DNA from: Rhabdophis nuchalis
Lineage: Eukaryota > Chordata > Lepidosauria > Squamata > Natricidae
Reading direction: 5' to 3'
Assembly: GCA_039707465.1 (NCBI GenBank)
Contig: CM077643.1
Location: 332,712,419 to 332,776,418 of the forward strand
Length of the DNA: 64,000 nucleotides
This document shows positions 1 to 13,208 of the stretch, piece after piece; positions within the stretch are counted from its first letter, which is position 1, and each line of letters opens with the position of its first letter. The notes beneath the pieces were generated by a model, which searched no databases, had not been told where the DNA came from, and was given only the letters and a program-made list of their open reading frames with translations. A program made the translations under genes and the position numbers.

Positions 1-842
1 CAGTATCTCCTTCCCTTAATTCTAAATGATGGTAGGTAAACTCTGTCTGAAGAACATTCTGGCCTCTGTTATGTTATAGTCTATTTTGTTGTATGGGTAT
101 CAATAGGTGATCAATTGAAAAGAATACTGGCCATGGGAAATGTGACTCCTCTCCCACCAGACTGCAATTTCAGGGGCAAATTCATGCAACCTCGCCTTCA
201 AAGAACAGAACAGTGTTGGTTCTTGATTTTGCTGAATGTGTGAATGAGTGGAGCCTATATCTAAGATGTGTCAACAGAGGCTTCTTCCAATGTTCCTATT
301 CTAGTTGATGCTGGAGGGAAAAGGCAAGAAAAGCTGTGATTGTATTTCAGATCGCATCTATCAATGAGTCAATGGATAGTGTTACTGTCAATTCAACTCT
401 TGTCCAATACAAAATATAGTCCCTATTAAATATAAGCTCCAGGCCAGTACATGAATACTTAAGAATTTAAAATCATGAGAATAATGACCTCTTTTCAGAA
501 ATGTTCTGCCATCACTAAAGAGCTGGTTTGGTTTGGAACTACTAAGACCCTCTGAACCAAATTATGTGACTAGACAATGCTTCGCTCTATTTTTCTGACA
601 CAAAAAATACACATGATTTAAAACGTAGGTCAACTGCTTCTCTGAATAAAAGAAAGAAAAGGTAATCTCCAACAGGCCTAGAGCCTGAAAGGCACTCTTT
701 TATTTACAGGATTTATTAGTCTTGACGTCCCCTCCTCCCTTTTCACCACTTAGACCATAAAGTGATGACAACTCAGTGACAGCAGTGCCTCCTCATTGGT
801 GACCTTAAAAACCAGCTACAAATAATGAAGCAGCCAGTACCA
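1..842. other. AT-rich intergenic, no gene recognised
   Basis: I see no reading frame, RNA gene or element ends that I can name here. Confidence 0.6.
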
Positions 843-1518
843 GATAATAATAATAATAATAATAGTTAAATTTATTGACCGCTCCCTCTCCCCACAGGGA
901 CTCGGGACGGTGCACAGGGAGAATAAAAACAATAAATATACAAAATACATACCAATTTAAAACAGATTAAATTAATTCCTGTGCTAAAATCCCATTAACT
1001 AAAAATCCCCACTAAATATAGATATACATTTAAAAAACCCATAGAGAGAGAGACTACCCTAGGCCGGCCAGGCGGAAAAGATGAGTCTTCAATTTCAAGC
1101 GGAAGGAGCGGAGGTCCGTGGTCGTTCTAATATTCGGGGGGAAGGTCGTTCCAGAGGGCCGGGCCCGCCACAGAGAGAGCCCTTCCCCTGGGCGTCGCCC
1201 GCTGACAAAGTCTAGTGGACGGCACCCGGAGAAGTCCCTCTCTGTGGGAGCGAATCGGCCGTGAGGATGTGTGAGGCAGGATCCGATCCCGCAGGTAGCT
1301 AGGTCCCGAGCCATGGAGCGCTTTAAAGATGATAATTAACACCTTGAAGCGCACCCGGAAGACGACAGGCAGCCAGTGCAGCTCGCGCAAGAGCGGTGTA
1401 ATGTGGGTAAACCTAGTGGTTCCCATAATTGCTCGCGCGGCTGCATTCTGAACTAACTGAAGCCTCCGGGTGCACCTCAAGGGGAGCCCCATGTAGAGAG
1501 AGTTACAATAGTCCAGTC
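843..1518 (-). pseudogene. L2-type LINE, 3' end, 5'-truncated
   Basis: On the minus strand this is the C-terminal part of an L2/CR1-clade polymerase protein followed by a 3' UTR and a (TAA)n tail, which reads as (TAA)n at 844-864 on the plus strand. The conserved block LRELHWLPV..FKVLIIIFKALHG..PSYLRD..LPHTS.RPIRSHREGLL can be read, continuing as GPALWNDLPP and LRSFRLKLKTHLFRLAGL. The coding part lies in two frames (1127-1492, then 1054-1314), so it carries at least one frameshift. The sequence stops matching other L2 copies at about 1518, within the region coding for SRLDYCNSLYMG; this is the 5' truncation typical of target-primed insertion. It cannot make an active protein. The 3' UTR includes the LINE-typical block CGGTGCACAGGG on the plus strand. 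Confidence 0.9.
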
Positions 1519-3604
1519 ACACAAATGCCACACAAATCTCTGCAGGAAGGCCTTTATGGACATAGGTATTAGTGCATCAAGGTCAATTGCCAATCCTGTG
1601 AAAGTCCAGGTCATATTAACATATTTGTTCCTCTCAGTTCCTTTCTTAAGGTGTGTGTCCAGACTCCATTGTAATAAAGTACATTAAATCTCTATTTCTT
1701 TTTTTAAAAATATGTATGAGTTTATGGAAAGTTTATGGAAAATATGGACTTTCCATCTGTGAGAAAAATGAAAGCCCTCATGGAAACACTTGGCCTTAAT
1801 TATCTGAGTTGTGATACACTTTCTGGTTGTTTTTCCCCACTTGTCTCAACTTTGATCTTTCTTTGGAAGACAACATATATTCTCCAGGTGATTTTGTCAA
1901 GTGATTGTTTGATACGGCCTTGCTTGGACTTCAGCTCCTTAGCTTTGGTTCCATCTTTCCTAGCTGCATTGACTCTTCATTAATTCAATGCTAGCTCTCT
2001 TACTACTATGGAAGTTGATAGTCATTTGTTCTTTGTGGTTTTGGGACACAAATATTCTGAATTAAATGTAGAGATCTATAAAAGTCTTGTTTTCTTTTAT
2101 TTCCCACTATTTCCCATTTTCTTTTATCCCACTAATGTAATGGTTAAGGTAAATTGTGATCAATGGCTACATGATGAAAACTCTTATCTGGAGCAGATCC
2201 TGGTTGCACCTGGAAGCCATGCTATTTATTCCCCCATTCCTACTTTTCTGCTGAGCTTAGGCTCCTAGTTCATCAAATATGTAACATAGGCTATATTTTA
2301 TCTACTTAAGCACAATGTTATACCCTCTTCCATATCTCTTTTCATTCTTTATGAATCTTTTCTATAACTTGCGCTTTTATAATATCCTTGAGCTTTTATA
2401 TTTTCTTTTTCTTCTAATGTACTGTCTGTTAACCATGCTGGAAGTGATGCTTTCTCTATTTTAACATGCTTTATTCTTTAGAAGGAGGGACCCTTTTTCT
2501 GTGTTAATCATATACAAGATTATTATTATTATTAATTCAAAATGTAATATTCTAACATCATTGCAATCATTACCACACCATGGTCATGCATAACAAAAAG
2601 GTGGGGATAAGGCTGTAACTCAGATACTTCCTTATTCATATTCTATTGACACAAGTGGCTGGGAGGGATTAATTTGAGCATATTATTGCAAGTAATTGTT
2701 GGGTATGTAAACTACCTTTGAACCACCTCTGGAGTTCTCCACTGATCTGGGAGCCCTGACAGGATAAGTTAACCACTCTGTACTGTCTATATGTCTTTGT
2801 CCATAGCTATTTTTTTTTACAAGTAGCCCATAAGAGCATAGGTTTTTCTATTATTTTATTTTTATATTATTCATCACTAAGAGGTTTGATAAAAATGACC
2901 AGCAGTATTAATTTGTTTTTATATCTGTTAAGTCTACCAGAATTCAGCAAAAGTAAAGGCATTTTTAAAATTATTATCCATTTTTATATTTAATTTTAAT
3001 TAAAATAATGCTTGTGCTGTTTATTTATATTCATATGTGTGTCATTAAGACAATCAGCATTCAGCAAAAGTATACAACATTGCTCCTAATTAACAAACTG
3101 GACATTTTGAGCAAGGCCACAGCTGATGGGAAGTTAATAAGTAAGATAAATACTTAAATTAATTTGTATAGTCTCTTTAGGAGACATGCAAAAATTTGGA
3201 ACAACCATGTGTCACAATGGATTATCTGAAACCCCAACACTGCAAATGCAGGACTAAGTAAGTATAAATGTGCTGGATGACATTATACTTCTGAAGACCT
3301 ATAGGAATAGACTTGAGGCTTGTTTCACATGCAAAGGCTGTGCCAATCTAAAATTAGTGTTACATTGTTTTGTTCTGACAACATCCTGCCTCTTGCTTAG
3401 AACTTTAGAGGTAGCCAGAAAGCATATGGTTCAACAGCTAACACAGAAGAAACCCTACAAAGAGAGTTTTGTAACTCTAGAACTGAAGTTTTTTCACTGG
3501 TGGGAATTCTGCCTACTGATTATGCCAGGATGCCTTTCCCCATCCAGCACATCTTATATTTGAACTGAACATACATATCCCATTATTTCATTACTTTTTT
3601 TACT
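1519..3604. other. AT-rich intergenic, no gene recognised
   Basis: Only short chance reading frames with no recognisable domains. A short TTA run lies near 2520. Confidence 0.55.
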
Positions 3605-5170
3605 AGAATTTTAGATCACTTGGGATTTTAAAATTATAGGTAGGAATAGCCTTTTTAAATAATAACTTTAGTAAAATTATGATTCCAATGATGAAAACTA
3701 ATACAAACTAAAAAAAGTCTAAGAGAAAAATAGGAAAAAAACCAAAAGAAATATATAAATAAATGACTTCATCACAAGTGATTAAAATATAACAAATCAT
3801 TTCTTCTTCTCATATCCCATTCCTTATCTATAAACAAATCCTAAAAGCCTCATGGTTTTAACATTGATTAAAAAAAGAAACCAATGGGATTATCAGAGGT
3901 AACAATATATCTATTTTAACCCTGATCAAATAAATCAATTTTACATTTCTTCTTTTTACTTTTAACAAGCTTTAACTTTAGAGCATTCAAATCATGTCTT
4001 AGAACTTGATTTCTTTTCATTTTTTTCCCTTTGTTCCTTCTCATAAAATTCTTCAAAGATTTAAGTGGCCTCTTTTGTAAATCCAATATAGGACGGCTAT
4101 CCAAATCATTATCTTGATTTGTTGTTGTATATTCCTTTTAATTAATAAGACATCAGTCGGTTTCTTTTATATGCTCAGTGCAGAATCTTTTTTTCCATTC
4201 TTCTAACTTGTCATTTTTAAATCTGCTTTCAATTCAGTCTCAATCTTGTCAGGTAAATGTGTTCCTCTTCTATAGATCTTATAAGCACAGTGGCAGGCAT
4301 TCTTAAAATTAACTCCTGGGTCATTGTTCAAAAATATATTTCAATATGTTCAATGTTAAAATATTTTGTTTCATTCTGAGTTTATAAGTCAAATTTAGCA
4401 CTCCTCTCCCTTAATTGTAACCATTCATTCTTTCTAGTGTCCAACCTTCAAAGTCCCATTCTATCATGATTTTTTTTTAAAAACAAAAACAAAAGCATTT
4501 TCCCATGAGGCGATTTCTAGTAAATTAATTCCAAAATCTTTTTTTTTCAAATCCATCTGGGACCTTAGTCAATTGTAACTTTCCAAAATCAAAGTTCTAA
4601 TCACCCTTTTTATGTTTATTCCACGCCTCAATTGTTTTTAATTCCTTAAACTTGCATTTAAAATTCCTTTTGCCAAGGATTGAAAGAACTTCGCTTGGTG
4701 CTATAAAACTTTTCAATCCAAAAGTTCCTAATAGCTGAAAAGTAGTTCCTAAGTAGTTTTGGAAAGCGATTAGAAAGAACTGTAAGCAAATCCAATGTCC
4801 TTTTAAAGGTATTGGCCATAGTTTGAACAAGATGGTTATTCATCCTGTCCCAGAGCTCTAAATCCCCCAGACACCATTGTTGTCTAGTTTCCTCATGAGG
4901 AGAAATTGTCTGGGGCACGTGTGGACTATCTTAAATCCTTTCCTTGTCTGGAGAGGAATTCCAAAGAGCCAGTCTACTTGCTAGCACTTCATTTCATCAC
5001 AGACATCAGTTCCAACTTTTCATAGAGCTGCCTTTGGGTTTGCTATTTTTTACCCAGAAATAGTCTTAGTGATCAGTACTGAAACAAGAAAAGCAGATAC
5101 GAAAAGTGGAATTGCTAAAATAGTTCCTTTTCTTGGCTCTTTGTCAGACATAGTTAGTAAAAAAAGGGGG
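3605..5170 (-). repeat. Unnamed dispersed repeat, copy 1
   Basis: This stretch can be aligned by eye, block by block, with 16598-18345. Shared blocks include the TTTTAACC.TGATCAAATAA region (3916 and 16912), the CATTCTTAAAATTAACT block (4298 and 17271) and the CATGAGGAGA block (4892 and 18168). Orientation is inferred from an A-rich, AATAAA-like end near 3605 and 16600 when read on the minus strand. Reading frames inside are short and broken. It may be an old L1 or other LINE body, but I cannot name the family. Confidence 0.5.
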
Positions 5171-6401
5171 GGAATTTACTTTCTGCAAGCAATATTTTTT
5201 TCCCCTGGCCAAGCATGACCTTGTAACTTTCACAGAAAGCAGAAAGAATAGTATGGAACTGAAGCTCCCAATCCTAGCTTAAAGATCAAAGCTAAATTTA
5301 ATCCTCAACATCTTTGGTCTAAAGGGATGATTTGTCATTTAAATAAAGCTGTTTCTTTTATTATACAAATGAACTTCACAACAAATCTGTCAGTTCAGCC
5401 AATGCTATTCTTCTCTTGTACAGACATAAGACTTAAAGCTATAATCCAAAATACACTGGAGTAAGTCTACAGAATACAGTGGAAGTTGTTTCTGAGGGAA
5501 CATCAATGAGATAAGAGAGGGTATAAAGCTAGCCAGTCTGAATTAGGAGCTTCCCAGATGACAGCTCCTCATTCCTTTGATGATGCAAAGCAGATCCATA
5601 CATGCAGGTAACAAATGAATTTAAATTCCTTTAAAAACTGAGTGCTACAAAAAGATGGTAAAACTCAGACAAAGCAGCAAACAGTTCCAGAACCAAACAA
5701 CATTTGATTTAATTTTGTTTCAGTTGAATTATAATACATTTAATGAAACATAATTGTTAGCATTGCTCTGAATGTATTTAATTCCGTCCCTCCACTATTA
5801 TATTAAAATAACATGATGGCAATTCTTGATAGGACCTGGGAGTTGCATGTGGTTCTAGTGCCTTAAGATATGCATGCTTGATATAACACTTGCTGGATTA
5901 GCAATTCCATGAATTAAATTAAGCCCTCTCCAAGTGGTGTTTCACATGCGAATGAAAATTTCCACCCAAATCTAGCTATATATAAACATGATTTCACAGT
6001 TGAGCCCCAATTCATCAGAGGCATTGAATGCTACTTGAATTTGGATAAATTAAATAAAAATTGGTCCCTTTCTGATAGGGCTAATCTTTGTGCCTGACCC
6101 TGTTAAGTAAGTGCCAGGTATTCTAGCTCTAGCCTTTGTCCTGGGAGTATGATGCACCATTTCTATGTTTCCTGTAGTGTCTGAAAGCACCATTTTTAGA
6201 TTTTATTGTATATTTGGTGGGCTTGTGCACCTCACTGCAAAGAAATGGCTGAAAGCCCAATATTAAGTGATGAGGACTACAGAAAACATTTTTCCAAGAG
6301 CTGAGTCAGACTTCTTGTCTGTTTTACTCTTATGCTCTTATAACTTGGAAATTAATATTTTTCTCATCTTCAGTCAAAAATAAAGCCCTGTTATTCTTAT
6401 A
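5171..6401. other. AT-rich intergenic, no gene recognised
   Basis: No domain, RNA gene or terminal repeat recognised. Confidence 0.55.
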
Positions 6402-6467
6402 CTTCCTTCCTTCCTTCCTTCCTTCCTTCCTTCCTTCCTTCCTTCCTTCCTTCCTTCCTTCCTTCCC
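6402..6467. repeat. (TTCC)n microsatellite
   Basis: About 16 uninterrupted TTCC units. Confidence 0.97.
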
Positions 6468-6547
6468 CTAATCTAACCTAAATTATCATTGGAAAAGACA
6501 ATCTTGTCATACTGTCTCCTTTCACAGCGTGCTGTTCAGGTATTTTA

Positions 6548-7075
6548 GTTTACTTTAGTTTTAGTTTTATTTAATTTATATCCCGCCCTATCTCCTATAA
6601 AAGGACTAAGGGCGGCGCACAGGAAATTAAAACACAATATAAATATAGAAATACATAATATCCTAAAACCACAATTAAACTTAAGAACCCTGTGCTAAAA
6701 CAACATTTTAAAATCCCTCTGATTAAAATTTGTTAAACTAAAACTCAGTCATTATCGGGTGGTCATGCTAGGCCGGCTTGATGGAACAAGTGCGTCTTTA
6801 GGCACTGGCGGAAAAGGCAGAGGTCCGAGGTGGTACGGAGTTCGGGAGGCAGGTCGTTCTAGAGGGTAGAGCCCGCCACAGAGAAGGCCCTTCCCCTGGG
6901 TGTTGCCAACTGGCATTGCCCGGCCAACGGCACCCGGAGAAGACCCTATGGGAGCGTATCGGTCGAAGGGATGTGTGGGGCAGAAGATGGTCTCGCACAT
7001 AACTAGGCCCCGTGCCATGGAGCGCTTTAAAGATGGTAGTCAGCACCTTGAAGCACACCCGAAAGGCCACAGGAA
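6548..7075 (-). pseudogene. L2-type LINE, 3' end, 5'-truncated
   Basis: A minus-strand L2 tail of a different subfamily from the 843-1518 copy. The 3' UTR shows the plus-strand blocks TATATCCCGCCCTATCTCC and GGGCGGCGCACAGG. The coding part is split over frames 6798-7124 and 6752-7018; FPVAFRVCFKVLTTIFKALHG and PSYVRDHLLPHTSLRPIRSHR are readable. A deletion inside the PIRSHRE..FSGCR region and frame changes make it non-functional. The match ends abruptly at about 7075 in the region that continues as GCCAGTGCAGC in other copies. Confidence 0.87.
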
Positions 7076-8230
7076 AGGTCAGAGTAAAAGTGTACTCTGA
7101 AAGGATGAACTCCTCTTCAATCAATTCTCTCTTCCAAAGTGTTCCTTAAAATCTGTTATAGTATAATGTTCTGGAAAAAAGTTAATATTCAGAATTATTT
7201 TGCACAACCATCAGCTTTTATGATTGTAGCATCAAAGAAATCTAAGAAAGCTTGAAGTTAGAATGCATCTTCAAGGCAAAGGGCTCATGTGATTATTCAC
7301 AGTAGAAACAAAAGAACACACAATGGAGGTATGAAAAGGCTACCACGTCCTTTAGAGAAGACCGAACAAGGCCATTTAAAACACACCAATCCAGCAATTG
7401 CACAGAACAGCAGATGCTGAAAAATCAAGCAAATATCAGAATCCGGCCAGAATATACTAACAGATAAATAAGCCATCAGTTTAGATGATGTTTACCAGTA
7501 GACTCAAAGATACAGTACTGTGCAGCAAGTTGTTGTGTGACATAAATGGTTCAACATGAAAATCTGGCATAGCATTCAGTTGTTATGACTTGGAATGGAT
7601 AACATGAAAAATATGTTGTTCTGAGCTGCAGAAATGGCCTTATTATAGGAAGCATTCATGTTTGCTGTGTTCTGCATAAAATAAAACCTGAATCATTCTG
7701 AGACTTCTGCTATTGCAATAATAGAAATTAAAACCAGCCCATTACTCCTTCAAGCAATACAATCTCAACCTCCTTGAATGTTGGCTTGATAAGTCTCCCT
7801 CTTCCTAATGCATAAGTCCAGTACACCCTCCAGCATCTGGCAACCTGCCAAACATGTTGAACAAACCTATTCTGCACTGGGAAATATAACTGAAAGCTAG
7901 ATTTCAGCAAGAGCATACATAGAGTATACAGCACTCTGAACAACAAAAAGCAACACAGTATTTGTATTTAACAACTGGAAGTGTTATTAGGAATTCACCT
8001 TGTACAAATTCATTTGGCACATAATAAACATTTGCACATTTGCCTGGTAACTCTTGACCTCATATAGATAACACAACTCTGAACAAAACACCTGCAACAT
8101 AGTTTAGGATTTTAATTTCTCTACTGCAAATTGGTTTTTTTTAAAAGTAAACTTAGGTATGTACCTACCTGGCAGGAAAGCGACTGCTATTTTCATCATT
8201 TTTTATGTTTCAGTTCTAAATGCAGAATAA
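7076..8230. other. Intergenic, no gene recognised
   Basis: No domains or terminal repeats recognised on either strand. Confidence 0.55.
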
Positions 8231-8702
8231 TATAATAATAATAATAATAAATTTAATTTGTAGACTGCTCCCTCTCCCCGAAGGGACTCGGAGCGGTGCA
8301 CAGGGGAATTAAAAACATACAAACATAAATACATCATAAATATATATAAAATCAGATTAAACAATTTATCCCTGCGCTAAAACCCAAAATACTAAAAACT
8401 AAACCCCTTAAAAACCCAATTAAAACAATTTAAATGTTCAGACTGAGAGGCTGGAAGGTAGGTTAGGCCAGACCGGCCAGTTGGAATAGATAAGTCTTGA
8501 GCTTTTGTCGGAAGGCGTGGAGGTCCGTGGTTGTCCTGAGGTCGGGGGGTAGGTCGTTCCATAGAGCTGGGCCCGCCACAGAGAAGGCCCTTCCCCTGGG
8601 CGTCGCCCGCTGGCATTGCCTAGTGGACGGCACCTGGAGAAGTCCCTCTCTGTGGGAGCGAATCGGTCGGAGGGATGTATGGGGTAGGATGCGATCTCGC
8701 AG
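8231..8702 (-). pseudogene. L2-type LINE, 3' end, 5'-truncated
   Basis: Minus-strand L2 fragment with a (TAA)n tail at 8231-8250 and the 3' UTR block GGACTCGGAGCGGTGCACAGG. On the minus strand it encodes RDRILPHTSLRPIRSHREGLL, then GPALWNDLPPDLRTTTDLHAFR and KLKTYLFQLAGL. The frame is intact from about 8702 down to the stop near 8463. It is truncated at the codon region for YLRDRI, so only about 80 residues of the C-terminal tail remain. It belongs to the same (TAA)n-tailed subfamily as the 843-1518 copy. Confidence 0.9.
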
Positions 8703-8892
8703 AAGCAGACCCCTGCCTGCCAGATGCATCAGGAATAGGGGGCCAGCAACAATAGCCATTTTTTTGGCTCAAGACTTGAAAGACTTGAAAAGGTTTCTTC
8801 TGAGATCAGCATATACACCCAAGCTCTGTTTCAACTATGAAACATTCCATTCTAGCATTTCAAACTGAGAACGTTCTAAGCATGGAGGCTTT

Positions 8893-8957
8893 TTCCTTCC
8901 TTCCTTCCTTCCTTCCTTCCTTCCTTCCTTCCTTCCTTCCTTCCTTCCTTCCTTCCT
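8893..8957. repeat. (TTCC)n microsatellite
   Basis: Uninterrupted TTCC units. Confidence 0.97.
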
Positions 8958-9343
8958 TTTTTATATAGCCACCCATATCACACAAGTGATTCTTGGAGGC
9001 TTACAAAATCAAAACAAACAAACCCACCAAACATGAGCCCACAGAACCCAAAAATGAACTGTTTACCCAATTCACCACCAATAGTTATTCAAGTTATCTC
9101 CCCCCACGCAAATGCGGAGGAAATAGCCATCATGTTTCAATGCCTTGCAATAGGCTAAGAAGGCTCCAGCTATCCAAATAGCTGAGGCTATACTATGAAG
9201 TCCCACAAGGTAGGTGCTATCCTGAGAAGGCCTGAGTCCAGGGTTCAACAAAATGACTTTGTTTAATAGAAAGGACTCCACTCATGTCCTAATGTGCATA
9301 TGCTTAGTTATATCAACATTTCCTGATCTGGCACCCTTTAGGT

Positions 9344-9477
9344 CAGGGGTGTCAAACTTGTGGCCCATTAGCCGGATGCGTCACGCGCAAGCCACGCCCA
9401 GACCTGTTTTAGTGAAGGGGGGAAAGTTGTGATATTTCACATGATGGCAATGTGTAGTCATGAGTTTGACACCCCTG
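9344..9477. mobile_element. Short hAT MITE (CAGGGGTGTCAAACT ends)
   Basis: A 134-bp element with terminal inverted repeats CAGGGGTGTCAAACT and AGTTTGACACCCCTG. The flanking 8-mers are ctttaggt and ctttagat, which match at 7 of 8 positions. An 8-bp duplication and CAG-type ends are the marks of the hAT superfamily. It has no coding capacity. Confidence 0.88.
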
Positions 9478-11005
9478 CTTTAGATCATGCTTTAGTGGCT
9501 GGGGAATTCTGGTAGTTGAAGACCAAAAAATTTAAAATTGCTGAGGGTGAAAACATTGCTTTAGATAGCTTGGAATAGCCATTTCAGTATTCCTAGTCAG
9601 TTGTATTAGGTGGGTTGGTTGTGCTTGCTGCAGTCCTGACATAGTCAGACGGCACCAGATTGGGGAAAATTAAATCACATCTTTTTGTCTGAGTCCTGCA
9701 CTGAATATAAACTTTCATATGCTGTTTATATCCCTAAAACAAAAGATGGAATATTGAACTGTTGGGTTTTAATTTGGCTTGACATATCTGTTTTGTTTGC
9801 TTGTTTAATAAGGATTAAATTGTCTTTTAGAAGGAATTCACCAAGTCTCAGTCCCCTTGATTTTTCAAGATCAAACAAACAACTAAGGTTATAAGTAATA
9901 AAATGTCAACTGTATTTAGCTCCATATAGATCGGAGATCTTCCAAACCTGTTTACACCTGTATTTTTATGTTAATGGCAGTAAAAAGCTTTCTGATGAAG
10001 CCCTCGCACAATATTTCATTTACATTTCAAAGTGTGCTTAAAAGCCACAAAATGTAATGTTATGCAAAATATAAATGTTAAATCAGCACTGAGAGTAGCT
10101 AAAATGCATTTGAACACTGGTAGTGTGCTTTAATTTCCAATGTTATACATTCCACATAATTTTTCTAAACCAGACATGTCAAAAGTAAGGAAGAAATGCC
10201 AAATGTCATTGAAAAAAACCCATACAAATCAATTCCATAAATTAATTTGTGACTAACATTTAAACTGCTGTGTAGCTTTTCTCTTGAGGCCATTTATCAA
10301 ATGTAGTGAGTTTTTACTTCAGAGTAGACATACTGGAGTTTACAACTGATTTTTAGGCATTTGGATTAATTAAGTTTTATTTAATATATAATTTTCTTCA
10401 GTTATCGCAGTTTGTTTTTGTTTGTTGTTTGGTTTCCTCTAAACACACTCACCTCATTTCTTGAATATTCCTTGGTGTTTAGCAGTTAGTTCCCTGGGAG
10501 CAAGAGCAATTATTTATGACACATTTCTCTGTGTAAGATTTTGCCTGAAAAACTGTTCCTATGGAAACGGATGTTTTCAAACAGGCTTGTGCCGAGTTCA
10601 AAACAATAATACTACATATACAATAGAGAATACAACTTTTAAGAGCAAGCATTTTCTAATGGTTTTTGTAACAAACCTCTTTTTAAAAGCTTAAAATGAA
10701 CAAAATGAGATCTTTCCCTCTCTCTTCTCCTCCACCCTCTCCCTCTCTCCCCCTTTCTCTGTACAATAAAATGGGTTATTCAGTTGTCACTTAATAAATA
10801 CAGCTGCTTTTAAATCCCAGTTATTAGAAAATATGCAGCCAAACACATCAGTGAAACGCCTGTGAAAAGTCAACAGTAAAAATATGCACAGTCAAATGCA
10901 AGGTGGTATTTTGTTTTTAAAGAAAAAGGTCAGCAAGTATATTATCAGCCATTATAGACTGCTGAACATTCTACCAATGAAGCACTAAAATTAGTAGATA
11001 TAGAA
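9478..11005. other. Intergenic, repeat-poor, possible conserved non-coding DNA
   Basis: There are no element ends between about 9900 and 10900. The sequence is rich in TAAT and ATTA homeodomain-type cores and has the even texture often seen in vertebrate conserved non-coding DNA. That is an impression only; no alignment was possible. Confidence 0.3.
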
Positions 11006-11384
11006 CAGTGGTGGGTTTCAAATTTTTTAGAACCTACTCTGTAGGTGTGGCCTATTTTGTGGGCGTGGCTTGGCAGTCATGTGACAGGGTGGGAGTGGCC
11101 ACCTTTTAAAATGTGGTGAAACTTATTTAACAATGCTCTTGCTTAGCAACCAAAATTTTGGACTCAATTGTGATGATAAATTCTTTCTTTCTTTCTTTCT
11201 TTCTTTTTTCTTTCTTTCTTTCCTTTCTTCCTTCTTTTCCTTTCCTTTCCTTCCCGTTGGGTCACTGGCAGCGGCGGGCCAGATTTACTTCCAGGTACGC
11301 CGGTGGAACCCCCTCTCACCGGTTCTCTAAGTTTCACCAACCGGCTCGCGCGAGTAGGTGCGAGCCTGCAGAAACCCACCACTG
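11006..11384 (+). mobile_element. hAT MITE with internal pyrimidine tract, family M1
   Basis: The ends are CAGTGGTGGGTTTC and GAAACCCACCACTG. The flanking 8-mers are both atatagaa, a perfect hAT-type duplication. The inside has a GTGGGCGTGGCTTGGCAGTCA block, then a TTTC/TTCC tract (about 11180-11255), then the right arm with CTCACCGGTTCTCTAA. Related copies lie at 19875-20385 (inverted), 41365-41838 and 47849-48757. Frames crossing the pyrimidine tract are not genes. Confidence 0.93.
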
Positions 11385-12131
11385 ATATAGAAGCAAACTC
11401 TGAACATTTTTCATTTGTAAAATAACCAGAGAAGACTTGCTTCCACATTTTGTAAAGAGAAGATTGCATTTAAGACCATGAGACCCATGCTGGAAAAAAA
11501 AAGGATGATCATTATATAACATCAAAAAGATACCAAAAAAGCCCCTCTAATGTTTCATTTTCATCTAGGGAGCATCCAGATTTTTGGCCCCAAACTGATA
11601 TCTCTAAGAGTAGGTTAACCACACACATTATATATTGCTCATCACTTCCTGTAGGGCTGCATTCTGGACCAGATGAAGATGAATATTACCCAGCGACTCA
11701 CACGGCTTCTAAAATGGGCTTTTCCGATACAGTCATTCTGCATAAATGGGATGGAATATTTTATTTCTTCACTAAAACAATAATTGATAATGTTGTTTCT
11801 GATGATCATAATGAAGAATGCTTTTAGATACTCACTTAGGCAAAATCATCTATGTTGCTTGACTTTAAATGCAGTTAATAAGTATAATGACAATCACTGT
11901 GCACTCTTTCATAGTTTGATTCTTATAAATTACATTATACATAAAAGGAAAATGTGGCAGCACCATAAATCCATTAATGCAAACATTAATCCATAACATC
12001 CAATTTACAAAAGCAAGAAGGGTGAATAGAAGAAAGATCTTCTAAAATTTTCTATGAATAATGCAGCCTTGTACAATTCAGGAGATTGTACAATTGTTGT
12101 TGGATTCAACTGACACAAAACCCCACAATGT
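11385..12131. other. Intergenic, no gene recognised
   Basis: Nothing recognised. Confidence 0.55.
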
Positions 12132-12356
12132 GAGCCGAGGTGGTGCAGTGGTTAGAGTGCCGGCTACTTCAGCTGACTGATAGCTGCAGTTCTGCCGTTC
12201 AAATCTCACCAGCTCAAGGTTGAGTCATCCTTCCCTCCTTCTGAGGTGGGTAAAATGAGGACCCAGATTGTTGGGGAGCAATAAGCTGCCTCTGTAAACC
12301 ACTTAAAGAGAGCTGTAAAGCACTATGAAGTGGTATATAAGTGCTGCTGCTAATTA
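12132..12356 (+). mobile_element. Squamate tRNA-derived SINE (Sauria type)
   Basis: The head GAGCCGAGGTGGTGCAGTGG resembles a pol III box A region, followed by CCGTTCAAATCTC as a degenerate box B. The body contains GGGTAAAATGAGGACCCAGA and the end reads AGCACTATGAAGTGGTATAT followed by a CTGCTGCTA tail. This matches the layout of the lizard and snake Sauria SINEs as I know them. A second copy lies at 62057-62285. Such SINEs are transcribed by RNA polymerase III and moved by a partner LINE. Confidence 0.85.
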
Positions 12357-13208
12357 CTATTGCTATGTCCAAGAGGTTTTGGATTATGGGTTATGGAAAG
12401 TTAGGCAGAAGAGGCTGGGCTGCATTGGATGATATGCAGGCTAAAGGTATACATTATTTGACTGAGTTTCCTAGCGCTCTGATAAACTTTAGAACAGGAT
12501 TACAAAAAAGGGCCCTCTCTAAACTTCTAGGATTAAAAAAGATGCATCCCATGATTACTAATAGTCAAATTTCCCAATACTCATAAATTCAGATAATCTC
12601 TTCATTCCTCTGAGTCCTTTCTTAAGACCAAAGACTGAATCTTACATTGTAGTTTTGGCCTTTCCTTCTAGCTGGTAAGGACTGCTTGGTTGACCATAAA
12701 GAGTGGCCATTTCTGAAACAGGTGTTAATAGAGCACTAGAAATAGTTACTAGATTGCTTATCAATTTGAAAAACAGATTCCATCCCTAGCCCTCTACTCC
12801 TTAAATCAGGAGAGTATAACAATATAAGCAGCGCCCTGCTGGATCAAACTCACAGTGACCATTTCAACAACATACAAGGAAGCCCATTAGCCCTTTTCAG
12901 AGGCAATTTTAATATTAGCAAGGATGATACCCCCTGAGGTCCATGAACTGGTCTCATTATTTTCCAGTCCTGTTGAAAAGCAATCTTCCAGGAAAATCAG
13001 TTTCCAGGAGAAGCAAACTATCTTGCCTTTTTCATTTTATAGCAAAATCTATCAGGCCTTTAAAGACTAGTAATCTGCTTAGCTGTACTTTTGCCCTTTC
13101 CCTCATTTCTTTCCATGTGACCATTACATCAAATTATTCCTAGGTAAAGATGGTAATATTGAAAGATAGAAATAATAAAGGCAATCCCCAAAATTTGTTT
13201 AGCTAGAT
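12357..13208. other. Intergenic, no gene recognised
   Basis: Nothing recognised. Confidence 0.55.
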
